Source: Volvox africanus
Taxonomy: Eukaryota; Chlorophyta; Chlorophyceae; Chlamydomonadales; Volvocaceae
Length of the DNA stretch: 64,000 nt
Direction of reading: 5' to 3'
Assembly (NCBI GenBank): GCA_030268105.1
Contig: BSDZ01000004.1
Span: 6,984,001-7,048,000, forward strand
Shown here in pieces: positions 22,769-34,600 of the stretch. Position 1 is the stretch's first letter. Each line of letters opens with the position of its first letter. Below the pieces are notes generated by a model. It was given only the letters and a program-made list of their open reading frames with translations. It ran no database searches and had not been told where the DNA came from. The position numbers were made by a program, and so were the translations under genes.

Positions 22769-25700
22769 TTACTGGTATTCGCTCGGGCGCTTCGCGTAGA
22801 GAGCTCGGCCCCAGAACCTCACACTCTCAATGAAGGGTCCGAAGGTTTTGCCGGCATTCACTGGGCGCCTTACGGTGATCAGAATGCCCTGTGCTGCCTT
22901 GACGTTTGAGGGCAGGTTTTCCGGATCAGCGTGCGCAGGCGGATTCACCTTGATCCCGCTGTCCCGGGCTTCCACGGGATAATTCTTCTCTTTGCCGCAG
23001 GGGATAAGCTCGGAGCTGTTGTAGACGACGGCACCGATGGCGTCTTCGTAGCTACCATTCGGGTAACCCTTCCACTTAAGAAGGTTGATCTACGGCGGTA
23101 AGGGGAGATCGGGATGGATTGAGGAATGTGAATGTGAGCAGCCCATTTTAAGCGCTACCGCTCAGTAAAAGCAACAGCCATCCATGTAGACGTATCTGGT
23201 AAAGCGTGTGTGTATGTTTTTCCGCCAGCTGGGGACAAAGTAATTGAGGGAACGATGTCGGGGAGTCAAGAGGCGCACTTAGGGGATTGGTGCTTAGTAC
23301 TTACGATGATGATGTTGGGGTTCTTGACCTGCACGACAGAAATGTTGGTAATTTGTACGGGATCTTTGAAGAACAGCGCAACCGACAGCTCCTCATCGGA
23401 AGCCTTCCACGCCCGGTTGCAATTGCCGCAGCGCTCCTTGCAAGGCAGCTTCTTCCGGTACACCTACAGACATCACGACAGCATCGCGACAGTTGGATTG
23501 GGGAGGGGGGAGAACGAGGTGGGTGTCTGTGTAGGAAGGAATAGAAAATGAGAGCGCTGTGGCCGAGGCTGCTGTTTTACAGCCCTATCGAAGATCTCCA
23601 GGTGCCCTCATATACAGGTGCGACATTTGAACAGTACCAAGCACATAGCAGAGCAAAGCTCAATCAAGGACCAATATGAGGTGCCCCTACACAAGACAAT
23701 CAATGATCAAGCTTGAAATATATGATGCTATAAAATAAGGAACATCATTTAAAACACAAGTACGGCAAGTACGACACCCAAACACTCTCACCAGCTGCAG
23801 TGGAGATCGATTGATGAGCTGCTCGCGGAAGTCTTCATCATCGTACCAGACAAGGTCCCTACGGCCGTACGCAATCAACCCGGGGTAGTAAATTTATGAC
23901 AGGATGGGCCGTCTTGATGAAGAGCTGTACTGCACCCTGCTATAAGTTACTCTGTGTTTCGACACAGAGTTGTGGCCCTACCGCAGCGATTGACCGCAGC
24001 GATGAAGCATCGCGTCCAAAACTTTCACATCAGACTTCTACTACCGACAATGACCCCGACAGCGCTTCAACTGGAACTCATGTTTATATAGACGAGAGAA
24101 GGCGGCGGCAACATTCGTACGAAATATGTTAGCGAGCTGGACAGCGCGCTAGTTGGCTGGAAACCCACGTTGCTCCATACCTGACCTGACTCACTACCAT
24201 CGCCATCAAGGGAAATAACAAATAACAGGTACACTTTCACGACATAATGGGTAAACGCAAGACGCGAGACAGACAAACCAAGCAGATAATGAAATCCCCC
24301 ACTAGGCGCACTACATGCGTCCTCAATGCTATCCTGACCTGGTCTGGCCACGAGCGCCCATGGCTCCAATGCCGAAGAAGGGAACTGTGTTCGCAATCGG
24401 TGGCGGCGGGGACTTGCCCCGCGGGGGCTTTGGAAAAACAGCAGGTATCAAAGGCGCATTGTGAGGCGGTGGAGACGGTGGTGGAGACGGTGGTGGAGAA
24501 GGTGGCGGTGACGGTGGTGGAGATGGTGGTGGAGAAGGTGGCGGTGACGGTGGTGGAGACGGTGGTGGAGAAGGTGGCCGTGACGGTGGTGGAGACGGTG
24601 GTGGAGAAGGTGGCGGTGACGGTGGTGGAGACGGCGGCTCTGGAGACGGCGGGGGCTGCAACGGCGGGGGAGACAACGGCGGCTCTGGGGATGGCGGCTC
24701 TGGAGACGGCGGGGGCTGCAACGGCGGGGGAGACAACGGCGGCTCTGGGGATGGCGGCTCTGGGGATGGCGGTGGGGGCGATGGTGATGGAGGGACAGGA
24801 GGCAGCCGCCGGGAGAGAGGGGGAGAGCGGGAGCCCCGGGGAGGGGGTGATGGCGGGCGTGGGGGCCGTGGGGGGTTCCGCGGTGCCCTCAATGGTGGTG
24901 GGTATGTGCCGGAAGCAGTTTGCAGGAAGCGCCGTACAACTTCCTCAGTACCAACAGAGGCGTCAATTGCGGCCTTTAGGACGCCGTCGAACATCATTTC
25001 GTCGACTTTGGCCTCGGTGCCGTGCGCGGGGGTCGTGTAGGCGTCTGTTAACTCGATGATGGGTATCGAAGTCCGAAGCGAAGGGATGGCGTGCACGGAA
25101 ATGCACGGGATAAAGCGCGAGAGGCATGACATTTAAAGTGGAAAGAAAGCTTTGCTATGGGAGAATTACAATGAATTAGCATTAACGGTAATGTTGGATG
25201 TGCAGCATGAACCTTAAAACGGGCAGAGACGCTAAGTTGGCGAGTTGCATATAGTCGCTATAGTTGCATATAGTAGCTATTATAGACCGCACCAGGACAT
25301 GAGGAACGGGATCGCAAATGAATTAAAAGATACAGCATGAAATCAAGAACCTCAAGATAAACGACAGAGTTGTCATGGAGCTGAACTACGCAAGGCGGGC
25401 GGATTACTGCCTGGTCCTGATGTAAACCGTACGTATACTCAAAACCCGCACTATACAAGAAGCGAATTAATTGATGTCCTTGATGAATCGAATATAGATC
25501 ACTACTCACCATCTGCGAAGTCGCGGATCAACTTTGTGAGCAGCGAGCCCCACATAGGCTGCGCGCCTTGCTGCCAGCTATAGCCGAGCCAGACAACTGC
25601 ACCTTCCAGGCGAGCCTTGCCGAATGCCTGTAGAGTAGGGCGCGGAAATCATGTACCTATGCGATCATTAGTAGAGAGGTAATCGAAACGCAACCAAACA

Positions 25701-26644
25701 TCCGCTGCGTACAAACGCTACCCCTAAATATTTAATAATAATATCAGTGCATGCGTTGAAGTTGGCCTTTATAAGGCTTGGAAAGCGTGACACTAAAAAA
25801 CACTCATCGTACCTGGGCAACGACATGGCCCTCCGCGCCCTGCACTGTGTAAAGAGGAATAGACGTTGCTGAAGGATCTTGATGCAGGCAGGGCGAGTAT
25901 GAGGTGGTAGTCTGGGCGTCCTCCAATGTTGCTGGCCATACGTTGTCCGTCTCCGGCAGGAAAGTAAGAGCAGCAGAGTTCAACGTTGCCTGACCGAAAG
26001 GTAGAAGGTCGATGGAACCCGCTGGCTTACATGCCATCCAATCACCTGAAGATCATGAAATGCTTCAGCTAAAAGGTGAACAGGTGCAATCCTCCGATAA
26101 CAGAAAGCCGACACAACGAGCCAGATTTCAATAATAAAAAATTGCACAGTGATTGAAATAAAATACAAGAACATAAGAAGACGACGGAAACTGGCAGAAA
26201 GATCAGGCAGTGCAACATCTTACCATCATAGCCCAAAGCCTTTGCGACGAACTGGCGAAGAGCCTCGCCTTGGTTGCTGGCCGAGTCAAGGATAATAACA
26301 AGTCCACCAGCGGCCACGTATGAGGCCATGGCGTCCATATCCTCAGCCGAGCTGTACAGAGCAGGTCCGTTTTGCGAAGGAATGATATAAGCATCCAGAT
26401 CGCCAACGGAAAGCTGAGGCTGGCCATCGTTGGCTTTTGTCACATCAAAGCCAAGCGCTTCAAGTTGCAGCGCGAGCTTGTCAGCGGCGGCACCGTCCCA
26501 TGGGTGATTGAGGACATCCTTCGCCTCGCTCATGTACAACGAAACACGCGCAGCCGCGGCAAGGTTTGAAGCAAGCCCGCAAACAGATAGCACAAGGAGA
26601 ATTAGTGGCATGGCGCCCCGAGCACAGGGCCTGGAGGGTATCAT
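22769..26644 (-). CDS. secreted SPPP-rich hydroxyproline-rich glycoprotein with N-terminal GATase/ThuA-like region
   Basis: Probable cell-wall or extracellular-matrix glycoprotein. Seven exons: 26224-26644, 25813-26045, 25510-25627, 24339-25044, 23792-23858, 23305-23463 and 22769-23089 (phases 1, 0, 1, 2, 0, 0), giving 674 aa. Residues 1-33 form a signal peptide with a hydrophobic core (MPLILLVLSVCGLASNLAAA). Residues about 35-300 look like an alpha/beta fold of the class I glutamine amidotransferase-like/ThuA type (LEALGFDV, DLDAYIIPSQNG, YVAAGGLVIILDSAS, GAVVWLGYSW). I do not see a confident catalytic Cys/His pair. Residues about 305-465 are an (S)PPP rod with SPEPP blocks, the usual substrate for prolyl hydroxylation and O-glycosylation. 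Residues about 490-674 form a C-terminal globular domain with a CKERCGNC cluster and KNPNIIIINLLKWKGYPNGS. Exons 1-4 and 6-7 are firm. The junction from exon 4 to the small exon 5 is the least certain. Confidence 0.82.
24463..24780 (-). repeat. SPPP-coding minisatellite
   Basis: On the + strand it reads ggtggagacggtggtggaga-like 9-18 bp units, encoding SPP/SPPP on the minus strand. Towards the 5' end of the coding strand are two near-identical longer blocks (about 24631-24690 and 24692-24750) encoding SPEPPLSPPPLQPP twice. Part of the rod of the secreted glycoprotein. Confidence 0.9.
25243..25280. repeat. short direct repeat GTTGCATATAG
   Basis: The word gttgcatatagt followed by cgctata or agctatt occurs twice in tandem within an intron of the glycoprotein gene. 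Confidence 0.75.
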
Positions 26645-29600
26645 TCGACCAATCACAACTTGCTGTCAGGATAGGACGGCCGTAAAGAGCAATCAAGAAT
26701 AAGTGTCTATACGCTGACGTAAAATATGGAACCAAGTGCGTCGTCAGTGACACAGAGCAAATTGTTCGCGGACTCCGCTCGATCAAAGTACACTATGCTC
26801 AGCAGTCGACTAACAGCTGGTGTCCGGGGTACTAGGGTGTGAGCACCACACCGGAGACAAATCGTTGATGATTAGTCGGTGTATTTACTCTCTACGCTGC
26901 ACGAACAAGTTTACGACAGCCCGATATACGGCATCGGGCGGTCTCACCTAGGGGAAATGCCCTCGACTGGCGAATAGTTATGAGGTCAGTTGTAAAACAA
27001 CAGGGAAGTATCATAAGTAACAAGATCTTAGAATTACAGATTTTTCCAAAGAAATGATTCGTCGGCGCCTCGGCTGGACATCGCCCACCCAATATTAAAA
27101 TGCATTCTTACGCAATGACATTCATGTATAACTACCAAATACCAAATAATTATGGCATTACTTCATTTTTTTACGATTTTTAGAGAGATTTCGGGTTCGG
27201 CAACACTTATCACAATTGGCATGGCACGCTTGATCAATTCATTACTTCACTCGCTTGAAGTTATATTTATAAAAGATTCCATGTTAGCCATTGAAGCTCT
27301 AGGGTTCTAAACCTCGATCTCCCGCTTTTAAAACTTTTCTCTAAATAAGCAAAACCTCTGTTTTTACCATCAAGTGAATTAAACCATACTCAGCTTTATG
27401 TATTAACACAGAGTTCCCTTTGGGAGGATACGTTCATCACCCGACGCCATGTTCCGGTGCTTTTGCAACCGCTGATACACCACAAACTGTGAAAGGGAAA
27501 TAAATAGCTACTTAATATAGTCATTGATGCCCGGCGATTCAGGCACAGCTTGGTCACATGCTCGCATCAGGGAATACGGCAATTGTGACGACGACGGTAA
27601 CGAACAGCGGAGGCGAACGTAGCGGCCTCGGAGTACAACGCAAAACCTCCACTATTTTCAGTGAAATAAAACAACCGAGCTTCAAACTTTGAGAGATGCT
27701 GGGCCCATGTTATGTGACTATTGTATGGCGCGTATAATAGTAGCTAGCTATTTTATCTAGCTAGTTCTTAACGCTTAAATTATGTTCAAGCTCACCACTG
27801 GCTGCAGTTAAGGACCTCCGGAACCCGGACAAGATAGAAGTCGCTCCAGATCTTGACTATGAAAGGATAATTATACATCCTTGGACGCTTGGACATAGGA
27901 TATCGGAGGGGTTACCTGGCCGGGTACATGATAGGCATAGCGGTGTTAGATAGCAGGTAGGGTTTACAGCCTGCCTCAGGTACACCCAAATACTGCTAAA
28001 TGCTAAATGCCGGCCAGATACGTACCTTCCCCTCCGGGCCAGGTGTGGTGTATCATAATGCCCTCTGAACTAACAAGAGCATTGTGAACCTTGCTGAAAT
28101 AGTTCTTTAGGGAATGACCAGTCAAAATCCCTCAGTTTCTTTATAGCTGGTTACAGCATATGCTATATCTGTATATATGCGGACCCGTGTTGAGGCAATC
28201 GGAGTTGCTTGGGAGCTGATTGATGCACCTGCTGTTAAGTAGGAAACCTTATTGGAACGACCATGCTGACATGAAAACGCACATTGTCAACGTCCGGAAT
28301 CCGATAGATAAGGCTACCTCGGCTAGGCGCATATAGAGTATTCCCGCGTAAAATCCGGACAGCGGCTTGGATTCTACCTTACTTCGTGTTTATTTGCCCC
28401 AGCTGTTTCTTGCTGCCCAAAGAGTTCCAGATGAAAGTTTAAATGCCTAAGTGCATCCCTGTGCATCACACTCAAGCGGTGTCTAAGCACTTCGTTATAA
28501 CCGTGTGTTGAAGTAATTCACCGAACTAGCTATGAATAGCCCTCCTCTAGCCACAGTGTCCTCGTATGTCTTAAGGAATTCTGGCTGAGCCGAGGTGGAA
28601 TAAGCGCTTTAGGACAACCGAGACATTCAATCAGCATATTATTATCAAAATTCTTCACTTGAAATACTCACAAAGTTGTATCCCTCAGGCGATGCTAGTG
28701 AAACTATGGGCGGCGGCGTGCCGGTTAGTACGGACGGATTCGCGGAACGTGAAGCTGCGGAATGACTTATCCTTGAATACAATTTCGAAGCAATAATGAA
28801 AAACGAACGACAGATCTACAAATATTTAAGGATTTAAGATGAGGGAATAGTTTAGTTTTTCACCGCTCTCTGCTTCACTAACTTTCCGATGCTCCAAACG
28901 AACATCATTAATCACAAATAGCCATCTCACATCATCAGATTGATTCGTAGATAATTTTAATTATAGCTTTTGGGAATATGGCAACGCGGCCCCCAATCAG
29001 CGCATTCGCCGCTGTGATCTGCGTATGCCATTCCGACATGCATTAAAGATTTCAACGAGGCCCATATATTTTTGTCTATATTGATAACAACTTTAGATGT
29101 TTTTAAATGGTTTGCAACCTGGTATACCGCCCGCCGGATCCTATGGCGAGTGTGCGACTAAGTGAGCCTGTTGGTTGAACTAAGTGCTGATATCAATCCC
29201 AAATGAAACAATTAAAACGTATGGAATTTTGGGTTGTTTTTCTCTCCATCTGTTAGGACGTTTACTCGACGAAAAGGTCGGTCAACTAGCGACTTACAAG
29301 CGCAAATCATCGGAGTACCGGTATTATAACATTCAAGATCACTAAATAACAGAACGAAATTATTTCAGACGTCTGACGGAAGTTTTAAGGTAGGCTTTCG
29401 TCCGCCATTCTACGTTGTGGCGGGCGCACAGCGGAGAGCGAGATCGCTATTGGTGCACGCATCACTTCGCAGGATCAGTGCTATCGGCTTAAGTTGCTTA
29501 TATGAGATACCAGAATATTACTTGAACTTGAAAAGATGTCTACCGAAAACGCAACAGTCAACGTGTGAGCCTCGCGTATCGCACAATTCCTCGCCATTTC

Positions 29601-31610
29601 GAGTTTTTAAATACACATTCTGAAACTTATATAATACATAATATTGAAGCACGTGAGTGTAATTACGTTTTGCAATTGAATTGTCGCCCCTTCCGGTGAT
29701 GGACTTGCACGCCGAAGGATTTGTGCTAGCGCTTACTCAACAATATCATGGCGATAAGATCCAATATACTGCTTTGATTACTGGACCCAAGATGCGGCAC
29801 AGACTGCCCAACCGGTTCATCCTTCATGCCGCAAATAGGCCCTTTTCCGCCGCTGACATCGGCGCCGCGTGAATATATCTTGTCAAATGTTGTCCGTAGC
29901 TTTTCTAATAGCGATCAATAAACAGGTCCGCGAGCTAGTCGGCAATGCCATGTCTGCCCACTTTTGCTAAACCCTCTATTCTGCATTTGTAGTGTCTAAT
30001 GTGAGTACACGCTGTCTTAAACTTGCCATAGCTCCGTGCGCTTTGATTTGCGTATGACAGGCAGGGCTGCGCTCACAAACAGAACTAAGGGCGTATATCA
30101 GAGGCACTAACCAGCATCAACCATTTGCACCATGGTACTTTCTTAAGCTGAGCACTTTGGCCGTGGGTGCTGCATTCCATTCTAAAGCTATTCATATTGA
30201 CGTATCTCGTGTCACTTTCCGCGGGCCGGTACATGCATCAATACGCGCCCTGTTAGCCCGTGCGCAAGCAAATCCATTCGCCACCTGGACAATATGCTGC
30301 TATTGAAAATGGAACTGAAGAAAGGTGAAGTAACAATCGCAACACGACAAGCGTCGGATACAGCCATACATCTCGACCGCACCTGATGCCGGAGGCCTCG
30401 TGATGCCGTGCAACAAGCAACCATGAACCTTTGCGTCCCTTGGGGGGTGAGAGGATAAGGTGTAAGGTCTCAGCCCCAACTGCATACAAGGAAGGTAGAT
30501 AACTTTCCTTGGTGCTATGCCCCCATGTAAGAACGGCGCGTTGTGGTGTTTCTACTAATAACTACACAAACACACAGACACACAAACACACTCACAAGGA
30601 GAGAGATAAATATAAGCACACGCAGACACACAGACACGCAACCCGTGGTACCCGTGCCCCTATCACGGGCGCTCACTTTATCTGTTGCCTGAGTTCTCGT
30701 AATATTGGAGTACCTCCCATAAGGCCAAACTATCCCATTGCCAAACGCGGACGAGCAATGAGCAAAGCCAGTGGTCTGAAGCCGCCGCCGCCGTCACATC
30801 AGGTAGGTTGATGACCGGATCTCGGTATATAGAGGGAGTCACGTAAGCTAGAACGGTGATAGCTTAGGGCCTAGGGCCCACGAAGACAGCATTCAGGCGG
30901 AGACTATTGAGGCAAGTCAGAAGGGGGGGCAGCTGACTGCTCAGGAGCTAGGGACCCTCGCTCCAGGGGAAGGCGCACGTCGCTTCCTCGCGAAGTTAGT
31001 TGCCGCCTCTACGACGGAAGCCATGGGCACCATGCCCCTAGGACCTAGCCGTTTTTCATGGCGCAACACCACCAACTCCTGATTGTCATATCTGTTATGT
31101 TCGTACACCACCAAGCATCACGAAATACAGCAGCGCAAGACGCCCCAGATCTCGACAACGTCCCCCCTCTCCACCCCCAATGTCCTCAAAACACAAACCC
31201 CTCTCGACAGTCATCGGTCCCCCTGTGATCAGATCCGCTGTCGCCTACCCTCCTGTCCTCGCCCTCGCCCTCGTCTTTCCTATAGAATGGCAAATGTTCA
31301 TGTTCGCACGAACGGAGCGCCGCGCTTTCGTCGCCCGCACCGGACCAGCGTAACCCTTCCCCCCGTGGTGAGTGCCGTCCCTTTCACACCACTCCTCCGT
31401 CTCCTTCCCTACCAGCGGTACCAGCAAACCTTAGTAACTGCAAGTACACATGCGGACTCACAAACGAAAACGCATACAAGCAGACTCCAGGCAACCAGTG
31501 TTCCAATCGCCATGGGTGGACGACAGGCGAGGCCAAAAGTCCTATAACGCGCACTGCAAGGTGCGGTCCGGCCGTCCCGTGACCTCGGGATCTCCCAACT
31601 GCGCGAGCGC
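26645..31610. other. gene-poor, AT-rich region of about 5 kb
   Basis: Upstream of the glycoprotein gene and downstream of the TBC gene. From about 27.1 to 29.7 kb the DNA is markedly AT-rich and every frame is closed by frequent stops. Short open frames at 29681-29872 (+), 30509-30811 (+) and 31083-31547 (+) have no support beyond being open. The 3' UTR of the TBC gene should occupy the right edge. Confidence 0.6.
30560..30645. repeat. CA-rich microsatellite with conserved core
   Basis: CA repeats with the core cactcacaaggagagagata followed by gcacacgcagacacacagac. It matches the repeat at 14292-14375, so the core appears to be a dispersed sequence rather than a simple repeat alone. Confidence 0.7.
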
Positions 31611-34600
31611 CTAGCCGTCCTGCTGATCATCCCTCCCACCGAACTTCGCCTTCAAGTTCTTTCCAAACTGCCACAAAAGGCTCTGGTTGACTCCACGCGG
31701 TGGGCTGCTGTGACGAGGAGCCGCCGCACCGGCGGCAGCAGCGGCAGTTGTACCCCCGCTCCCAAGGAGGTTATGGGCGCCGCCGGTAGGAACCAGACTA
31801 AAAGCGCCCCCTCCGGCCCCTCCGGGTGTGGACCCCGGGGTTCCCCGGGTTGATATTGCGCTGGTTGCGCCTGGGAAGTGTCCCAACGGGGTGCTCGCGG
31901 TGGCCCCGCTGAAGCCAAACGCGCCACTGAGGCCGCTAACCAGTGGGGCCCCACCGCCACCTGCGGCTGCCGCGATTGCATGCCCCGTTTGCAGCTGAAA
32001 TTGCAGATTTCTTATCGCGAAATCCTTATCGGCCAGAGCAGTGTCCTTTACCATTCACGATGGCGTGCGGCGCCCAGAGCCATGCCGAGAGGCCATGACC
32101 GTGCGGGGTAGAGAGGAAGCGTGGGGCAAGCGAAGGACTTAACATAACACATGATGTACCCCAGAAGGAAGAGTTTCATGCCATGTTCCATGATTTGTCA
32201 CATCTTCCACGTGCACGTGCATCTTAAAACATGGAAAGCGTGATCGAAAACCCAACATCTGTGCACCCTCCCCAACCTAACCTAACTTAAATGATGGATG
32301 GATAGGTAATGAATGTACGGTATCACACGTTCCGTGCGAGTTTCGCACCTGCGCGGCGTATTTCTGCATCGTTTGGTCCAGCTTGTTACTGAGTTTATCT
32401 ATGGTGTACTGCTTCTCAGCCAGCTGGTGTATGAGCTCGTCAAGCCGCGCCGCCAGTACCTCGCAAAGCACGTCGTACTGCAGTACAAACCAAAATAGGC
32501 ATACGAACAGGCGTGCGCGTCCACAAGCGTGTTTGCAATGAAATTGCGGTTCGTAAAGAGGGGGCATAGGATCTGCTTCAGGCTCAACACTGATCAAGAG
32601 TTCAATCAACATTTTATAACGATACCGCCATTCCTGCGATCATCACACTCCTTGAAGCGATCATCACACTGACGGGTGGAGGTACAGAAAGTCAAACTAC
32701 GCAACCTCCGTCACAAGCCCTCACGACACCGTCGTATCCTTGTGCCATACCTGCTCCAGCAGCGCAGACGCTTCGGCCGTACGCCGAAAACCGCTGCTTA
32801 GATCGCCACGCAACACCGAACAAAGTCCGGAAGCCTCTTGCAGGAGTTCCCGTTGCTGCTGTTGTACCGGGGATGCTTGCGCCGCTTCCGTCGGTGCCGA
32901 CGGTGGCACGGCGCCAGCAGGCGGGATATTGGCAGCCGACAAGCCGGCGACGGAGACCAGCACCGGCGGCGTCACAGGTGTCGCCACCACGGACTGCAGC
33001 CTGACCTGACCGCCGGGGCCAACTACCAACTGATCAAACGGAGTCACCGTTGGCATCTGTGACGCAGCTGCCGCCGTGTACGGCAATGGCAGCGAGAGCA
33101 AGCCATCAGGCAGGAACACGGGACCGCTGCCGCCGGCGGCAGCAGCGATGGAGGGTGTTGGCGGCACCGCTTCAGCAGCTGCGGGGACGCCAGGCGAGGA
33201 GGACGTTCCAGTAACGGCGGCGGCGGGGGCAGGGGCCGCCAAGGTAGCGGCCAAGTCCTCCAGCACTTGCTGTAATTGGACCAGTCGGCCCATGGAGGGT
33301 GCGAGGTCTCCGAGGCTCTGGGACGGGGAGTGTGCCGGGGGAAGGGAAGGAGGAAGAGGAAAGGAGGTCATCTAGCGCAGTTCTGGAAGCTACGCACATC
33401 CTCGCCGGTTGACTGTGTGGTCCTCCGGGGCGTCGTTGCTTGCCGCTTGCCAGCTTTCCCTACTCCTCGCGGCCCAGTTCCCAAATAAGGCACACGCCTA
33501 CACCTGGACGGTAACTTACAGCTTTTTCGCTAGGAGCGGTGCGCCCCTGGTGTGTGTATGAGGGGGTAGTGGTGGGAGGCGGGTGGTCCCCGTAACCAGA
33601 GACCACCGGGTGCTGTTCACACCCAGCTACACACCCTGCACCAATCAGAGCTACACATGCAGTCGCACATACACTTACCTGGCAGCTTCCAGACGCCGCA
33701 TCCCTGCCCGTAGCCCCCTCGGCCACAGCGGGTGGCCTAGCAGATGTGTCGCGATTGCCGGACGCGCTGGCACCTAACGCAGCGGCAGGGCTCGTACGTG
33801 CGGCGTCCACCGACTCGCTTGTACCACAGTCGCTGGGGAAGGACCATCCGGCCGTCGCCGTCGCCGCAACCGCTGCCGTCGCCGCCGTCGTTGAGGCTGC
33901 AGCTTCTGTTGTTCTTGTTGCGGCCGTTGCTGGTGCTAGTGTTGGGGACGGCTGCTTTAGCCGCTGCAGCTGGATATTGAGGACGCTCCGTTGTCGTAGC
34001 AAATCTTCCACACCGAACGATTCCTGTCGGAAGCGGCCGAGCGAATGTGCTACAGCGTTACGTAATAGCAATGCGGAGACGCAAGGAAAGCAGGGAAGCT
34101 CATATCCTCGCGAACTGGTGGTAGCTCGAACGGGGCTCAAAGACGGCGTTAAAGGTGAACCATATATGGGGATTCTTTGATGTGCGTTCCCCAACAAGAG
34201 GTTTCCTCTCAACTACGACGACTGTCGGAAGAATATGTGGGGTCCGGTGTGGAGTGAGGGGTGTGTAGGATGTGTGGGGTGTGTGGGAGGATGGGGGCGG
34301 GATCGGGGTAAGGAGAGGTTGGATCCCGCCGCGCCGCCGCGCCAACCTCATGACCAGATCGGATATTATGGCACTGGTAAGTGGCGCGGCACAATCACCA
34401 CATCACCACCATCACCACCACCACAATCACTGAATGGCGGTGTCATTGGAATGCGGACATAACAACAACGTACGGCAACGGACAGCAACATATTAACCAG
34501 CACTCAAATATATGTGTGATTGATTTTGTATTTTCGCCACGCACACGCATCTCTTGGACAGGCGGTCCGGCCCCATCAGCTGCCGACCGCCAGTCCGCTG

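Noticed and set aside
24247..25059. 270-codon plus-strand frame rich in Val/Glu/Thr/Ala
   Set aside because: Antisense shadow of the SPPP-coding minisatellite.
29681..29872. Small plus-strand frame (DLHAEGFVLALTQQYHG...)
   Set aside because: Looks protein-like in part, but there is no supported start, splice site or homologous neighbour; isolated in AT-rich DNA.
34209..34440. CACCATCACCACCACC-type His-coding stretch near 34.4 kb
   Set aside because: A simple repeat in an intron of the TBC gene, not a metal-binding protein.
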